From Apostichopus japonicus (Eukaryota > Echinodermata > Holothuroidea > Aspidochirotida > Stichopodidae): 64,000 nucleotides of DNA. A program made the translations under genes and the position numbers. This document shows positions 62,101-64,000 of this stretch, piece after piece. Each line of letters begins with the position of its first letter. Position 1 is the first letter of the stretch. The stretch covers positions 19,376,054-19,440,053 of the forward strand of contig NC_092562.1 of NCBI RefSeq assembly GCF_037975245.1, given 5' to 3'. The notes under the pieces are model-generated. The model was not told the DNA's origin, searched no databases, and saw only the letters and a list, made by a program, of their open reading frames with translations.

Positions 62101-62499
62101 CAAATTTTGGGGGGCAGTGTAGTGTTGTCAGTATTGATGACTGCCCTAAGTTTTTTGTTTTGGATCACAGCAAGCAACGAAAGGATAATTTTTTGGGTTG
62201 GGGGGAGGGGGTGGTCGGAGTAAAGTGTGGGCCGGTTGGATGAAAAAGGATCGTTCTGTATGTACAGCAAATCATTTACAATCTTCGACTGTAAGTATAA
62301 TTAAAATGATAAAGTTAATCTGTTACTTGGTTTTTATTTCATTTTTTGACTATTTTGTATCTTTTTGTCTCAAACAGTGGAAGATCAGGATCTGCAGGCA
62401 ATCTTTTAGATCTCGATTTCTTCGCCACGACCCCGACATCGGGACTTATGTCGCCCATAAGCAACGCCAGCAACACCAGTGCTGCTACAACACCAGATA
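11085..62499 (+). CDS. FCHO2: Muniscin F-BAR protein (FCHO1/FCHO2 orthologue), 16 exons, 3'-incomplete
   Basis: Spliced exons: 11085-11111, 32950-33041, 35469-35543, 37534-37675, 41368-41439, 42744-42849, 43545-43624, 46861-46959, 47915-48011, 49632-49758, 50987-51002, 51770-51838, 54516-54570, 55996-56193, 56574-56619, 62378-62499; 1423 nt, 474 codons, all phases consistent. Residues 1 to about 265 form the F-BAR domain, colinear with human FCHO1/2 (FW|GEKN start, [42 protein letters not shown]). A Lys-rich linker follows, then [10 protein letters not shown] and an acidic DSDSDSD/HVEIKP block matching the AP-2 activator segment, then a Ser/Thr-rich linker. Known role: dimeric F-BAR binds PI(4,5)P2 membranes and nucleates clathrin-coated pits with EPS15 and intersectin, activating AP-2. 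The mu-homology domain is beyond the window. Invertebrates usually have one FCHO gene; the FCHO2 symbol marks orthology to the FCHO1/2 pair. Confidence 0.93.
11680..11969. mobile_element. MITE-like element with 34-nt inverted ends and a telomere-like core
   Basis: The left end 11680-11713 begins GTGGCTATTCTTACGA; the right end 11936-11969 is its near-perfect inverted copy (about 4-5 mismatches in 34). The ends are themselves partly palindromic (TTACGA..AGTCGTAA). No transposase frame is present, as expected for a non-autonomous DNA transposon of 290 bp. AATTTAAAA flanks both sides (11667-11675 and 11974-11982), a possible target duplication although not directly abutting. An internal direct repeat GCAACTGCGCATG occurs near both ends of the core. 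Confidence 0.72.
11786..11860 (-). repeat. Interstitial telomere-like (TTAGGG)n array
   Basis: About ten imperfect CCCTAA/CCTTAC hexamers on the plus strand, the complement of TTAGGG, the telomere repeat of deuterostomes. It sits inside the MITE-like element. Confidence 0.85.
11970..18340. other. Intron 1 interior, no genes seen
   Basis: About 6.4 kb of AT-rich sequence. The longest open frames (79-100 codons, minus strand, 14052-14947) show no domain and no splice-site support. Contains a G run at about 13051-13059. Confidence 0.4.
18345..18420 (+). repeat. tRNA-like SINE head, degenerate
   Basis: ATGGTTGAGTGGATAAAGGC resembles a pol III A box of a Leu/Ser-type tRNA, and GGGGTTTGAAACC, 50 nt further, resembles a B box. 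The pair looks like the head of a decayed tRNA-derived SINE whose body may run into the AGGTCA-rich stretch up to about 18890. It is not a functional tRNA: no acceptor stem pairs. Confidence 0.4.
18430..18900. repeat. AGGTCA-containing dispersed repeat
   Basis: Recurrent GAGGTCAA phrases (GAAGGTCAAATG, GAGGTCAAATG, GAGGTCAACAA) and a short AGAGAGAG run; same style as 3985-4610. Boundaries are approximate. Confidence 0.4.
19107..19172 (+). repeat. Copy of a CTTACCTGTCTCC dispersed repeat
   Basis: CCCTTACCTGTTTCCTCACA followed by a TTGGCA..TTACTCC..GTTCTAGG variant of the phrase shared with the copies near 28430, 31150, 37860, 41900 and 42090. Confidence 0.5.
20174..20181 (-). terminator. Possible poly(A) signal (ATTAAA) for the antisense candidate exon
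   Basis: ATTAAA on the minus strand about 160 nt beyond the stop of the candidate terminal exon at 20340. Confidence 0.2.
20340..20710 (-). CDS. Candidate terminal exon of an unrecognised gene inside muniscin intron 1
   Basis: Minus-strand frame with a strong 3' splice site (TCATTCTTTTCTTACAG, ending at 20711) and then 123 codons to TGA at 20340. The peptide has an LRR-like stretch ([18 protein letters not shown]) and a basic end ([17 protein letters not shown]). The frame can also be read as 157 codons from an upstream ATG at 20811-20813. I do not recognise the family. Orientation is opposite to the muniscin gene, so it would be a nested antisense gene. The splice signal and protein-like composition support it; no connected upstream exon has been established. 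Confidence 0.35.
20935..21113 (-). CDS. Possible exon or short coding frame, unrecognised
   Basis: Minus-strand frame of about 59 codons between TAA and TGA, with a protein-like stretch [14 protein letters not shown] and an acidic end [13 protein letters not shown]. No good donor is seen. Plus-strand frames overlap it. Its relation to the 20340-20710 candidate is unclear. Confidence 0.2.
21469..21537 (+). CDS. Candidate alternative first exon (23 codons)
   Basis: ATG at 21469 opens [19 protein letters not shown].. and ends in phase 0 at AAG|GTATTG. The 100 nt upstream are richer in CG than the surroundings, as at some promoters. The phase would allow splicing to muniscin exon 2, replacing MTVFRESFW, but the residues do not resemble a muniscin N-terminus. 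It could be another gene or chance. Confidence 0.25.
21901..21926. repeat. (CAGA/GACA)n microsatellite
   Basis: Short tandem ACAGACAGATAGACAGACAG run. Confidence 0.8.
23087..23365. repeat. 28-nt minisatellite
   Basis: About nine to ten copies of a unit containing ACCATGGAAATAATATACAT followed by CAGACA/CAGGCCAC, with some units shortened to ACCATAATTAATGTACAT. An alternation of long and short units suggests higher-order duplication. Confidence 0.9.
23366..27849. other. Intron 1 interior, no genes seen
   Basis: AT-rich with no supported exons. Open frames of 67-82 codons show no domains. Contains a C run at about 25611-25621. Confidence 0.35.
27850..28103 (-). CDS. Candidate internal exon of an unrecognised antisense gene
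   Basis: The minus-strand frame stays open to AAACC|GTGAGT, a consensus donor at 27849-27844, and ends exactly there because TGA lies inside the donor. The 5' boundary is uncertain; ATCATCGAG|AGA at 28104 is one possible acceptor, and the frame itself is open to about 28142. The peptide (for example [20 protein letters not shown]) looks protein-like but I recognise no family. It may belong with the minus-strand candidate at 20340-20710 as a gene nested in muniscin intron 1. Confidence 0.4.
28422..28600 (+). repeat. Copy of a CTTACCTGTCTCC dispersed repeat
   Basis: CTCCCTTACCTGTCTCCAGT, followed by a pyrimidine-rich body and TTTTAGCGCTGTGCCCC, closely matches the copy at 37848 (TTTTTAGCACTGCGCCCC). 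Confidence 0.6.
28601..31140. other. Intron 1 interior, no genes seen
   Basis: No supported exon or element. Small open frames of 60-117 codons on both strands lack domains. Confidence 0.35.
31148..31245 (+). repeat. Copy of a CTTACCTGTCTCC dispersed repeat
   Basis: CATACCTGTCTCCTCAAAAC, then CTTGCTTGATTGTGCCTAGA, GTGAACTGGTAAT and TTTCAGCACTGGGC. The order is the same as at 41890. Confidence 0.6.
31246..32949. other. 3' part of intron 1, no genes seen
   Basis: AT-rich; includes a G run at 32545-32556. Ends in the polypyrimidine tract and acceptor of exon 2. Confidence 0.4.
32950..33041 (+). CDS. Muniscin exon 2 (F-BAR start)
   Basis: Acceptor CTTGCATCTAG. Encodes [20 protein letters not shown] and on to EFIRER, nearly identical to the first F-BAR helix of FCHO1/2. 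Ends AG|GTACTT, phase 2. Confidence 0.95.
33042..35468. other. Muniscin intron 2
   Basis: No features beyond short open frames; a G/A-rich tract at 34199-34231. The 120-codon minus-strand frame at 34397-34759 shows no domain. Confidence 0.6.
35469..35543 (+). CDS. Muniscin exon 3
   Basis: Acceptor TTTTTCTTGCAG. Encodes (R)[19 protein letters not shown], then NSTNVG, the second part of the F-BAR helix 1/2 region. Donor GG|GTAAGG. The last exon bases and the donor are the founder sequence of the adjoining minisatellite. Confidence 0.95.
35537..36175 (+). repeat. 32-nt minisatellite that repeats the exon 3 splice donor
   Basis: About 18 units of approximately 32 nt, consensus ATGTGGGGTAAGGTTTCACA followed by ACATATCTACTC. 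Unit 1 is the exon 3 end plus its donor: GTACTAATGTGGGGTAAGG in the exon versus GTACTCATGTGGGGTAAGG in the array. Most units keep GGGTAAGG, a donor-like sequence. Units diverge to the right, where AGCTTAT replaces ACATAT. Confidence 0.93.
36176..37533. other. Muniscin intron 3, remainder
   Basis: Unique AT-rich sequence except for the foldback element at 36903-37053. Confidence 0.5.
36903..37053. mobile_element. Foldback element with 46-nt inverted arms
   Basis: The left arm 36903-36948 (GTGTAAAAGTAAGTTGGCCT ... GGATCTTC) and right arm 37008-37053 are inverted copies with two mismatches in 46; the spacer is 59 nt. The arm contains GATCCTAGCAGGATC, itself palindromic. Looks like a short MITE or foldback transposon. 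Confidence 0.85.
37534..37675 (+). CDS. Muniscin exon 4
   Basis: Acceptor TTTGAACTATCCAG. Encodes (G)[19 protein letters not shown] then [20 protein letters not shown], matching human FCHO GTFAP(V/L)W and EVQKYGE. Ends at KHKV|GTAAAT, phase 0. Confidence 0.95.
37848..38000 (+). repeat. Copy of a CTTACCTGTCTCC dispersed repeat
   Basis: TTTCTTACCTGTCTCCTACC, then TTTTTAGCACTGCGCCCC. Shares body and order with 28422-28600. Confidence 0.6.
38001..41367. other. Muniscin intron 4, remainder
   Basis: No gene. Includes an AATAAA with a TTTGTTTCTTTCG tail at about 39283-39305 that resembles a retroelement 3' end, G or C runs at 39765-39778 and 40533-40543, and a (GATT)n run at 40694-40716. The 127-codon frame at 38055-38438 has no domain. 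Confidence 0.45.
40635..40694 (-). repeat. Truncated copy of the tRNA-headed SINE (3' end only)
   Basis: Contains the (TACA)n tail and the AGATCCTCCTGCAAGCA block of the 55686-55937 element, ending after GAACTCGCGAAGAAGCC. Confidence 0.75.
41368..41439 (+). CDS. Muniscin exon 5
   Basis: Acceptor TGCCCAATTATAG. 24 codons, [20 protein letters not shown] then QVAR, F-BAR coiled-coil region. Donor GTGAGT; phase 0 at both ends. Confidence 0.92.
41880..41990 (+). repeat. Copy of a CTTACCTGTCTCC dispersed repeat
   Basis: CGCTTACCTGTCTTCCCACA, TTAGCACTCTTGTTGTATGG, TGTCTAGAATGAACTGGTAA. Closest to the copy at 31148. Confidence 0.6.
42084..42180 (+). repeat. Copy of a CTTACCTGTCTCC dispersed repeat (partial)
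   Basis: CACTTACCTGTCTCCTTACA, then ACATTTGTACTCTCATCTAC; diverges afterwards. Confidence 0.5.
42744..42849 (+). CDS. Muniscin exon 6
   Basis: Acceptor TTTGCTACCTCCTCAG. Encodes [20 protein letters not shown] and on to AEAKNKKA, matching human ENYNAKCVEQERLKKEG. Ends in phase 1 at A|GTGAGT. Confidence 0.95.
43245..43316 (+). CDS. Candidate 72-nt cassette exon in the F-BAR domain
   Basis: Good acceptor (TTTACTTGTTCC...GTTACAG) and donor (GATG|GTAAAG). The length is a multiple of three and both ends are phase 1, the same as the exon 6/exon 7 junction. The frame is open and would insert 24 Lys-rich residues ([20 protein letters not shown] and so on). FCHO proteins known to me lack an insert here, and exon 6 joined directly to exon 7 gives the family length, so it would be alternative or non-functional. 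Confidence 0.45.
43545..43624 (+). CDS. Muniscin exon 7
   Basis: Acceptor TTTGTTTTCTTCAG. Encodes (M)[19 protein letters not shown] then KMTDTCQ, matching human FEQKMTETAQ. Donor CAA|GTAAGT, phase 0; the donor is the founder of the next minisatellite. Confidence 0.94.
43625..44325 (+). repeat. 67/68-nt minisatellite that repeats the exon 7 splice donor
   Basis: Eleven units, each beginning TTTGTAAGTTCAGTTTT or TTTGTAAGTTCGGTGTG. Unit 1 starts exactly at the exon 7 donor GTAAGTTCAGTTTT. Alternating 68- and 67-nt forms make a 135-nt dimer (45 codons), which leaves long frames open on both strands. Each unit carries two donor-like sequences, GTAAGT and GGGTGAGT. Confidence 0.95.
44326..46860. 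other. Muniscin intron 7, remainder
   Basis: No exon seen. Includes a G run at 45911-45927 and the diverged duplication at 46216-46672. Confidence 0.5.
46216..46672. repeat. Diverged tandem duplication, about 250 nt x 2
   Basis: The left copy (46216-46426) and right copy (46467-46672) share in order CATA(A/T)GAGTCAC, ACTTTGGAG.TTTCC, CAGGGTTCA.CCAC, CTCTCTGAGATG, ATAGCATG.CAAG, CCTCACTGC. Divergence is high, so the duplication is old. Confidence 0.8.
46861..46959 (+). CDS. Muniscin exon 8
   Basis: Acceptor TTGTCTTACTCCAG. 33 codons, [20 protein letters not shown] onward to QQNIDL, matching human KFQDIEETHL. Donor GTAGGT; phase 0 at both ends. Confidence 0.95.
46960..47914. other. Muniscin intron 8
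   Basis: Contains the truncated SINE copy at 47505-47685. The plus-strand frame at 47660-48040 runs through intron and exon and is not a separate gene. Confidence 0.6.
47505..47685 (-). repeat. 5'-truncated copy of the tRNA-headed SINE
   Basis: Nearly identical to the body of the 55686-55937 element (TCATTGGCTTATCAAAGCCG, CCGAAGTCAGTCTCTTAG, TAATCTTGGAATGAC) but stops within the B box, so the tRNA-like head is missing. Confidence 0.88.
47915..48011 (+). CDS. Muniscin exon 9
   Basis: Acceptor TTTTCATCTACACAG. Encodes [20 protein letters not shown] then [12 protein letters not shown], the FCHO FAESKGTGKE signature closing the F-BAR domain. Phase 1 at G|GTATGT. Confidence 0.96.
48012..49631. 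other. Muniscin intron 9
   Basis: Contains the 131-nt triplication at 48441-48806 and otherwise nothing recognisable. Confidence 0.6.
48441..48806. repeat. 131-nt tandem repeat, about 2.8 copies
   Basis: Copies start at 48441, 48572 and about 48703 with TCAGGCATTGGTTTT (third copy CTAAGGCATTGG). Each has TCACACAACA(T/C)AAT, GTATCAGGT, GTGAAATAACA and CTTGTTAATGGTCATAG. Identity is high (about 90 percent by eye). Confidence 0.92.
49632..49758 (+). CDS. Muniscin exon 10 (end of F-BAR and basic linker)
   Basis: Acceptor TTTATTTGCTTTTCAG. Encodes (A)[17 protein letters not shown], then the very basic [18 protein letters not shown]. The IEFEECD motif is shared with human FCHO2; a polybasic stretch after the F-BAR fits membrane binding. 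Phase 2 at GG|GTGAGT. Confidence 0.95.
49759..50986. other. Muniscin intron 10
   Basis: Nothing recognised beyond G and C runs. Confidence 0.5.
50987..51002 (+). CDS. Muniscin exon 11, 16-nt microexon
   Basis: Acceptor ATTTCTCTCAACAG, donor ATG|GTAAGG, 16 nt encoding (G)DSPDM. It corrects phase 2 to phase 0, so it is needed to join exon 10 to exon 12 or 13 in frame. Confidence 0.82.
51003..51769. other. Muniscin intron 11
   Basis: No element recognised; the 142-codon minus-strand frame at 51286-51714 shows no domain. Confidence 0.5.
51770..51838 (+). CDS. Muniscin exon 12, Ser-rich, skippable
   Basis: Acceptor TCGCCTCTCGTCGGAATCAG, donor GTG|GTAAGG. 69 nt, phase 0 at both ends, encoding [20 protein letters not shown] then AVV. 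A phospho-site-like Ser-rich insert not obviously present in human FCHO2, so it may be alternatively spliced. Confidence 0.75.
51839..54515. other. Muniscin intron 12
   Basis: No exon seen. An AGGTCA-rich repeat fragment lies at about 52290-52520. Homopolymer runs at 52319-52330, 52993-53001 and 54026-54042. Confidence 0.5.
54516..54570 (+). CDS. Muniscin exon 13
   Basis: Acceptor TTCTACCTTCCCAG. Encodes [18 protein letters not shown], matching human VDEEGYSIKP and FCHO1 VDEEGFTVRP. No GT donor fits; the exon ends in phase 1 at CAAG|ATATCCTTTT, a U12-type AT donor. Confidence 0.9.
54571..55995 (+). other. U12-type AT-AC intron (minor spliceosome)
   Basis: The 5' end ATATCCTTTT matches the U12 AT-AC donor consensus. 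TTCCTTAAC at 55975-55983 matches the U12 branch-site consensus and lies 13 nt before the AC at 55994-55995. Splicing to 55996 keeps phase 1 and gives [15 protein letters not shown]. An AG at 56003-56004 (22 nt from the branch A) is an in-phase alternative ([10 protein letters not shown]). Length 1425 nt. Confidence 0.85.
55686..55937 (-). mobile_element. tRNA-derived SINE, near full length
   Basis: Read on the minus strand: tRNA-like head with A box TAGCTCAGTGG (55926-55916) and B box GGTTCGAGTCA (55882-55872), a body of about 150 nt shared with 47505-47685, then an (ATAC)n tail at 55708-55686. Lies inside the U12 intron; its head ends 38 nt upstream of the branch-site motif. Confidence 0.9.
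55996..56193 (+). CDS. Muniscin exon 14 (acidic AP-2-activator-like segment)
   Basis: Encodes [20 protein letters not shown] then [13 protein letters not shown] and [17 protein letters not shown], matching human SSSDSDSEDEEPKK.RIEIKP and ASLDELK.S...LSP. The start is 55996 (AC acceptor) or 56005 (AG acceptor). Donor TCAA|GTGAGA, phase 1. Confidence 0.93.
56194..56573. other. Muniscin intron 14
   Basis: Short intron with no element seen. Ends with a strong pyrimidine tract. Confidence 0.7.
56574..56619 (+). CDS. Muniscin exon 15 (46 nt)
   Basis: Acceptor CATTTTTTCTTTAG; encodes (N)[14 protein letters not shown]; donor AG|GTAGGT, phase 2. Phases with exons 14 and 16 both fit. Confidence 0.8.
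58534..58592. repeat. 28-nt direct repeat x 2
   Basis: AAAGAGATAATTGTGGTGTT plus TGC occurs twice in direct succession. Confidence 0.85.
61650..61820. repeat. 85-nt tandem duplication
   Basis: Two copies sharing AATGAAAGTAATGTTTGC and GTTGCTAGTCAGATCAAAAT then GATCATGTGGCA. The minus-strand open frame across it, with two copies of [10 protein letters not shown], is an artefact of the duplication. Confidence 0.9.
62378..62499 (+). CDS. Muniscin exon 16 (Ser/Thr-rich linker)
   Basis: Acceptor TTTTTGTCTCAAACAG. Encodes (S)[19 protein letters not shown] then [28 protein letters not shown] corresponds in place to human SDLLAWDPLF and resembles clathrin/AP-2-binding DLL and DxF motifs. Donor GATA|GTAAGT, phase 1, so the gene continues beyond. 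Confidence 0.92.
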
Positions 62500-62545
62500 G
62501 TAAGTAGTCAGAGAGATACATAACTCTCTAACCTTACTTGTTTAT

Positions 62546-62820
62546 CTGTATACCTGTATATCTAATATAGGAGTCGAACCTGTCTTTGGCCCTGTATATC
62601 TAATATACAGGCCTTAGCCTTTTCCGTGAATTCGCGGAATATCCATGATTTCTTTTCTACCTCGAGACAAAAACTATTATCCTAACACACTGTAGCATAC
62701 GCAAACTGGAGCCTATACCGCAATTTTTGCAAAGTTCCGTTTTTTCACCCCAGGCTCATCACTGAATATAGGAGTCTAACCTTTCTTTGGCCTGTGTATA
62801 TCTAACATAGGAGTATACCT
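62546..62820. repeat. Interspersed short direct repeats
   Basis: The phrase TGTATATCTAATATAGGAG followed by TC(G/T)AACCT.TCTTTGGCC occurs around 62556, 62592 (partial) and 62763-62815. Confidence 0.65.
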
Positions 62821-63604
62821 CTGGAGGTTGCAAAAGGATCACGTTAGGCACAAAAGTAGTGGTGATATAAATTTAAAAGTTAAAAGAAACATATTTGCTT
62901 GAAATCATTAGAATTTATACAATAATGGATTAACGTTAATATTTCGATTCGCACTGAGGAGCAAACATCGTCATCAGTTAAGGCCTTAAAGGAGCATGTT
63001 CCTGAGATTTGAAATATCTTAAACTTTGCCTAAAGTCATCCTTTAAAGAAAAGTAAAACATACAAAAAATTGTGACAGCAAAATTGGTCTGTCTTCCAAA
63101 AGTTATTGAAAATAAAGAGAAATTTTGATAATAGTGAAAACACGATTTTGAATTTTGTGGCAAACTATAAGATGGATGGGCAAATTGCTACACAGGTGAA
63201 ATGATGAACAGCAGAAACTTATATGTTATAAATTTCAAAATTGCTAAAGTATTTAAATTTGATACACAGAGTTATGTTCCCCCTGAGATTAAAGAGACAA
63301 TGCCATAACTAGTCGGCTCGTATGTTTGCTTCATTCTTGTCAATTCTTTAATATTCATTGATTCTTCTTTTAATTGAAAACATAAGAATCGTTTATGCGA
63401 TCAAAAGATCATAAGAAGGCAAATGTATTCAGTTTGAAATCATTGAACATTTTAATCAAAAGACATAATTTCTGTCTCTCCATTCCTTGATTGCTTTGGA
63501 CAGACGGTAGGTTATTACGATAGAGAGAGAGAGAATTGGTTCATTTTTTGTTGAAATTCCTTTTCATTACTTTGATCACCTTATGTTTTAGCATGTTTTT
63601 ATTA

Positions 63605-63632
<28 letters not shown>
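63605..63632. repeat. (TA)n microsatellite
   Basis: Pure TA dinucleotide run of about 28 nt. Confidence 0.95.
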
Positions 63633-63638
<6 letters not shown>

Positions 63639-64000
63639 AGTAGTTATTTTGACTATAATGGAAGTTCAATTATATCCCAGAGCACGTAACCCACTAACGA
63701 TGGTTGTCGCTAGTTCCCTCTCCTGTTTGTAATTTGCATATATAGATAATTGCAGGGGTGTGATATTTTTGGTGCTTTTCAACAATAATTCTTTTACGTT
63801 TGGCCAATTTGACTGATATTTCTCTCAATTTTCCAACTAAATATTAACCCAACCTAGCTAAGATTCATGTCTGGTCCTCCCCCCCTCCCACCAAAAAATA
63901 AAATAGCATGCTTAATTTTCTTGAAGTGCTACTTTATAAGACGTTTTTCAGAACCAAAAAATATTTATTGATATTCACAGATCTATGGTAAAGTTGAATA

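Larger units (their letters stand above)
56620..62377. other. Muniscin intron 15 (5.8 kb)
   Basis: No exon found, though a missed exon of 3n length is possible. Holds a 28-nt direct repeat at 58534-58592, the duplication at 61650-61820 and several G or C runs (56900, 57280, 57828, 59388, 61617). Confidence 0.5.
62500..64000. other. Muniscin intron 16, start
   Basis: No further exon seen. Holds a TATATCTAA/ATAGGAGT repeat (62546-62820), a (GA)n run near 63521 and a (TA)n run at 63605-63632. Confidence 0.6.

Noticed and set aside
63501-63511. CAG|ACG|GTAGGT as a 3-nt microexon
   Set aside because: It would not change phase and cannot be distinguished from chance.

Overview
The window is eukaryotic genomic DNA: AT-rich, full of introns, microsatellites and dispersed repeats, with no operons. 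Protein content and repeats (a RING/B-box TRIM gene of the kind expanded in marine deuterostomes, a single muniscin gene, a tRNA-headed SINE) suggest a marine invertebrate deuterostome, most likely an echinoderm and perhaps a sea cucumber. The species is inference; there is no diagnostic locus such as mtDNA or rDNA.

Layout. (1) 723-2945, minus: an intronless TRIM2/TRIM3/TRIM56-like gene (RING, two B-boxes, coiled coil, beta-propeller-like C-terminus) whose frame is interrupted by a single in-frame TGA at codon 393. (2) 3.1-11 kb: a decayed non-LTR retrotransposon reverse-transcriptase fragment, a TGACCT-rich repeat, a possible small minus-strand terminal exon and an inverted-repeat element. 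(3) 11085 to at least 62499, plus: most of the F-BAR half of a muniscin gene (FCHO1/FCHO2 orthologue, clathrin-coat initiation). I assembled 16 coding exons by reading splice sites; all 15 junction phases agree and give 474 codons covering the F-BAR domain, the basic linker, the acidic AP-2-activator-like segment and a Ser/Thr-rich stretch. The C-terminal mu-homology domain lies beyond the window. The first coding exon is only 27 nt and is followed by a 21.8-kb intron. That intron holds repeats (including a MITE-like element carrying a telomere-like array) and candidate exons on the opposite strand (20340-20710, 27850-28103).

Most interesting points: an apparent U12-type AT-AC intron in the muniscin gene (54571-55995), with a consensus-like donor and branch site and a SINE ending about 40 nt upstream of the branch site; two minisatellites in different introns of this gene, each of which begins exactly at a 5' splice site and repeats that splice donor many times; a 72-nt in-frame cassette-exon candidate inside the F-BAR domain; a 16-nt microexon; and the TGA-split TRIM gene. 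I saw no CRISPR array, rRNA, canonical tRNA gene or prokaryote-type system. Exon calls rest on splice signals, phase and family resemblance only; no transcript data were available.
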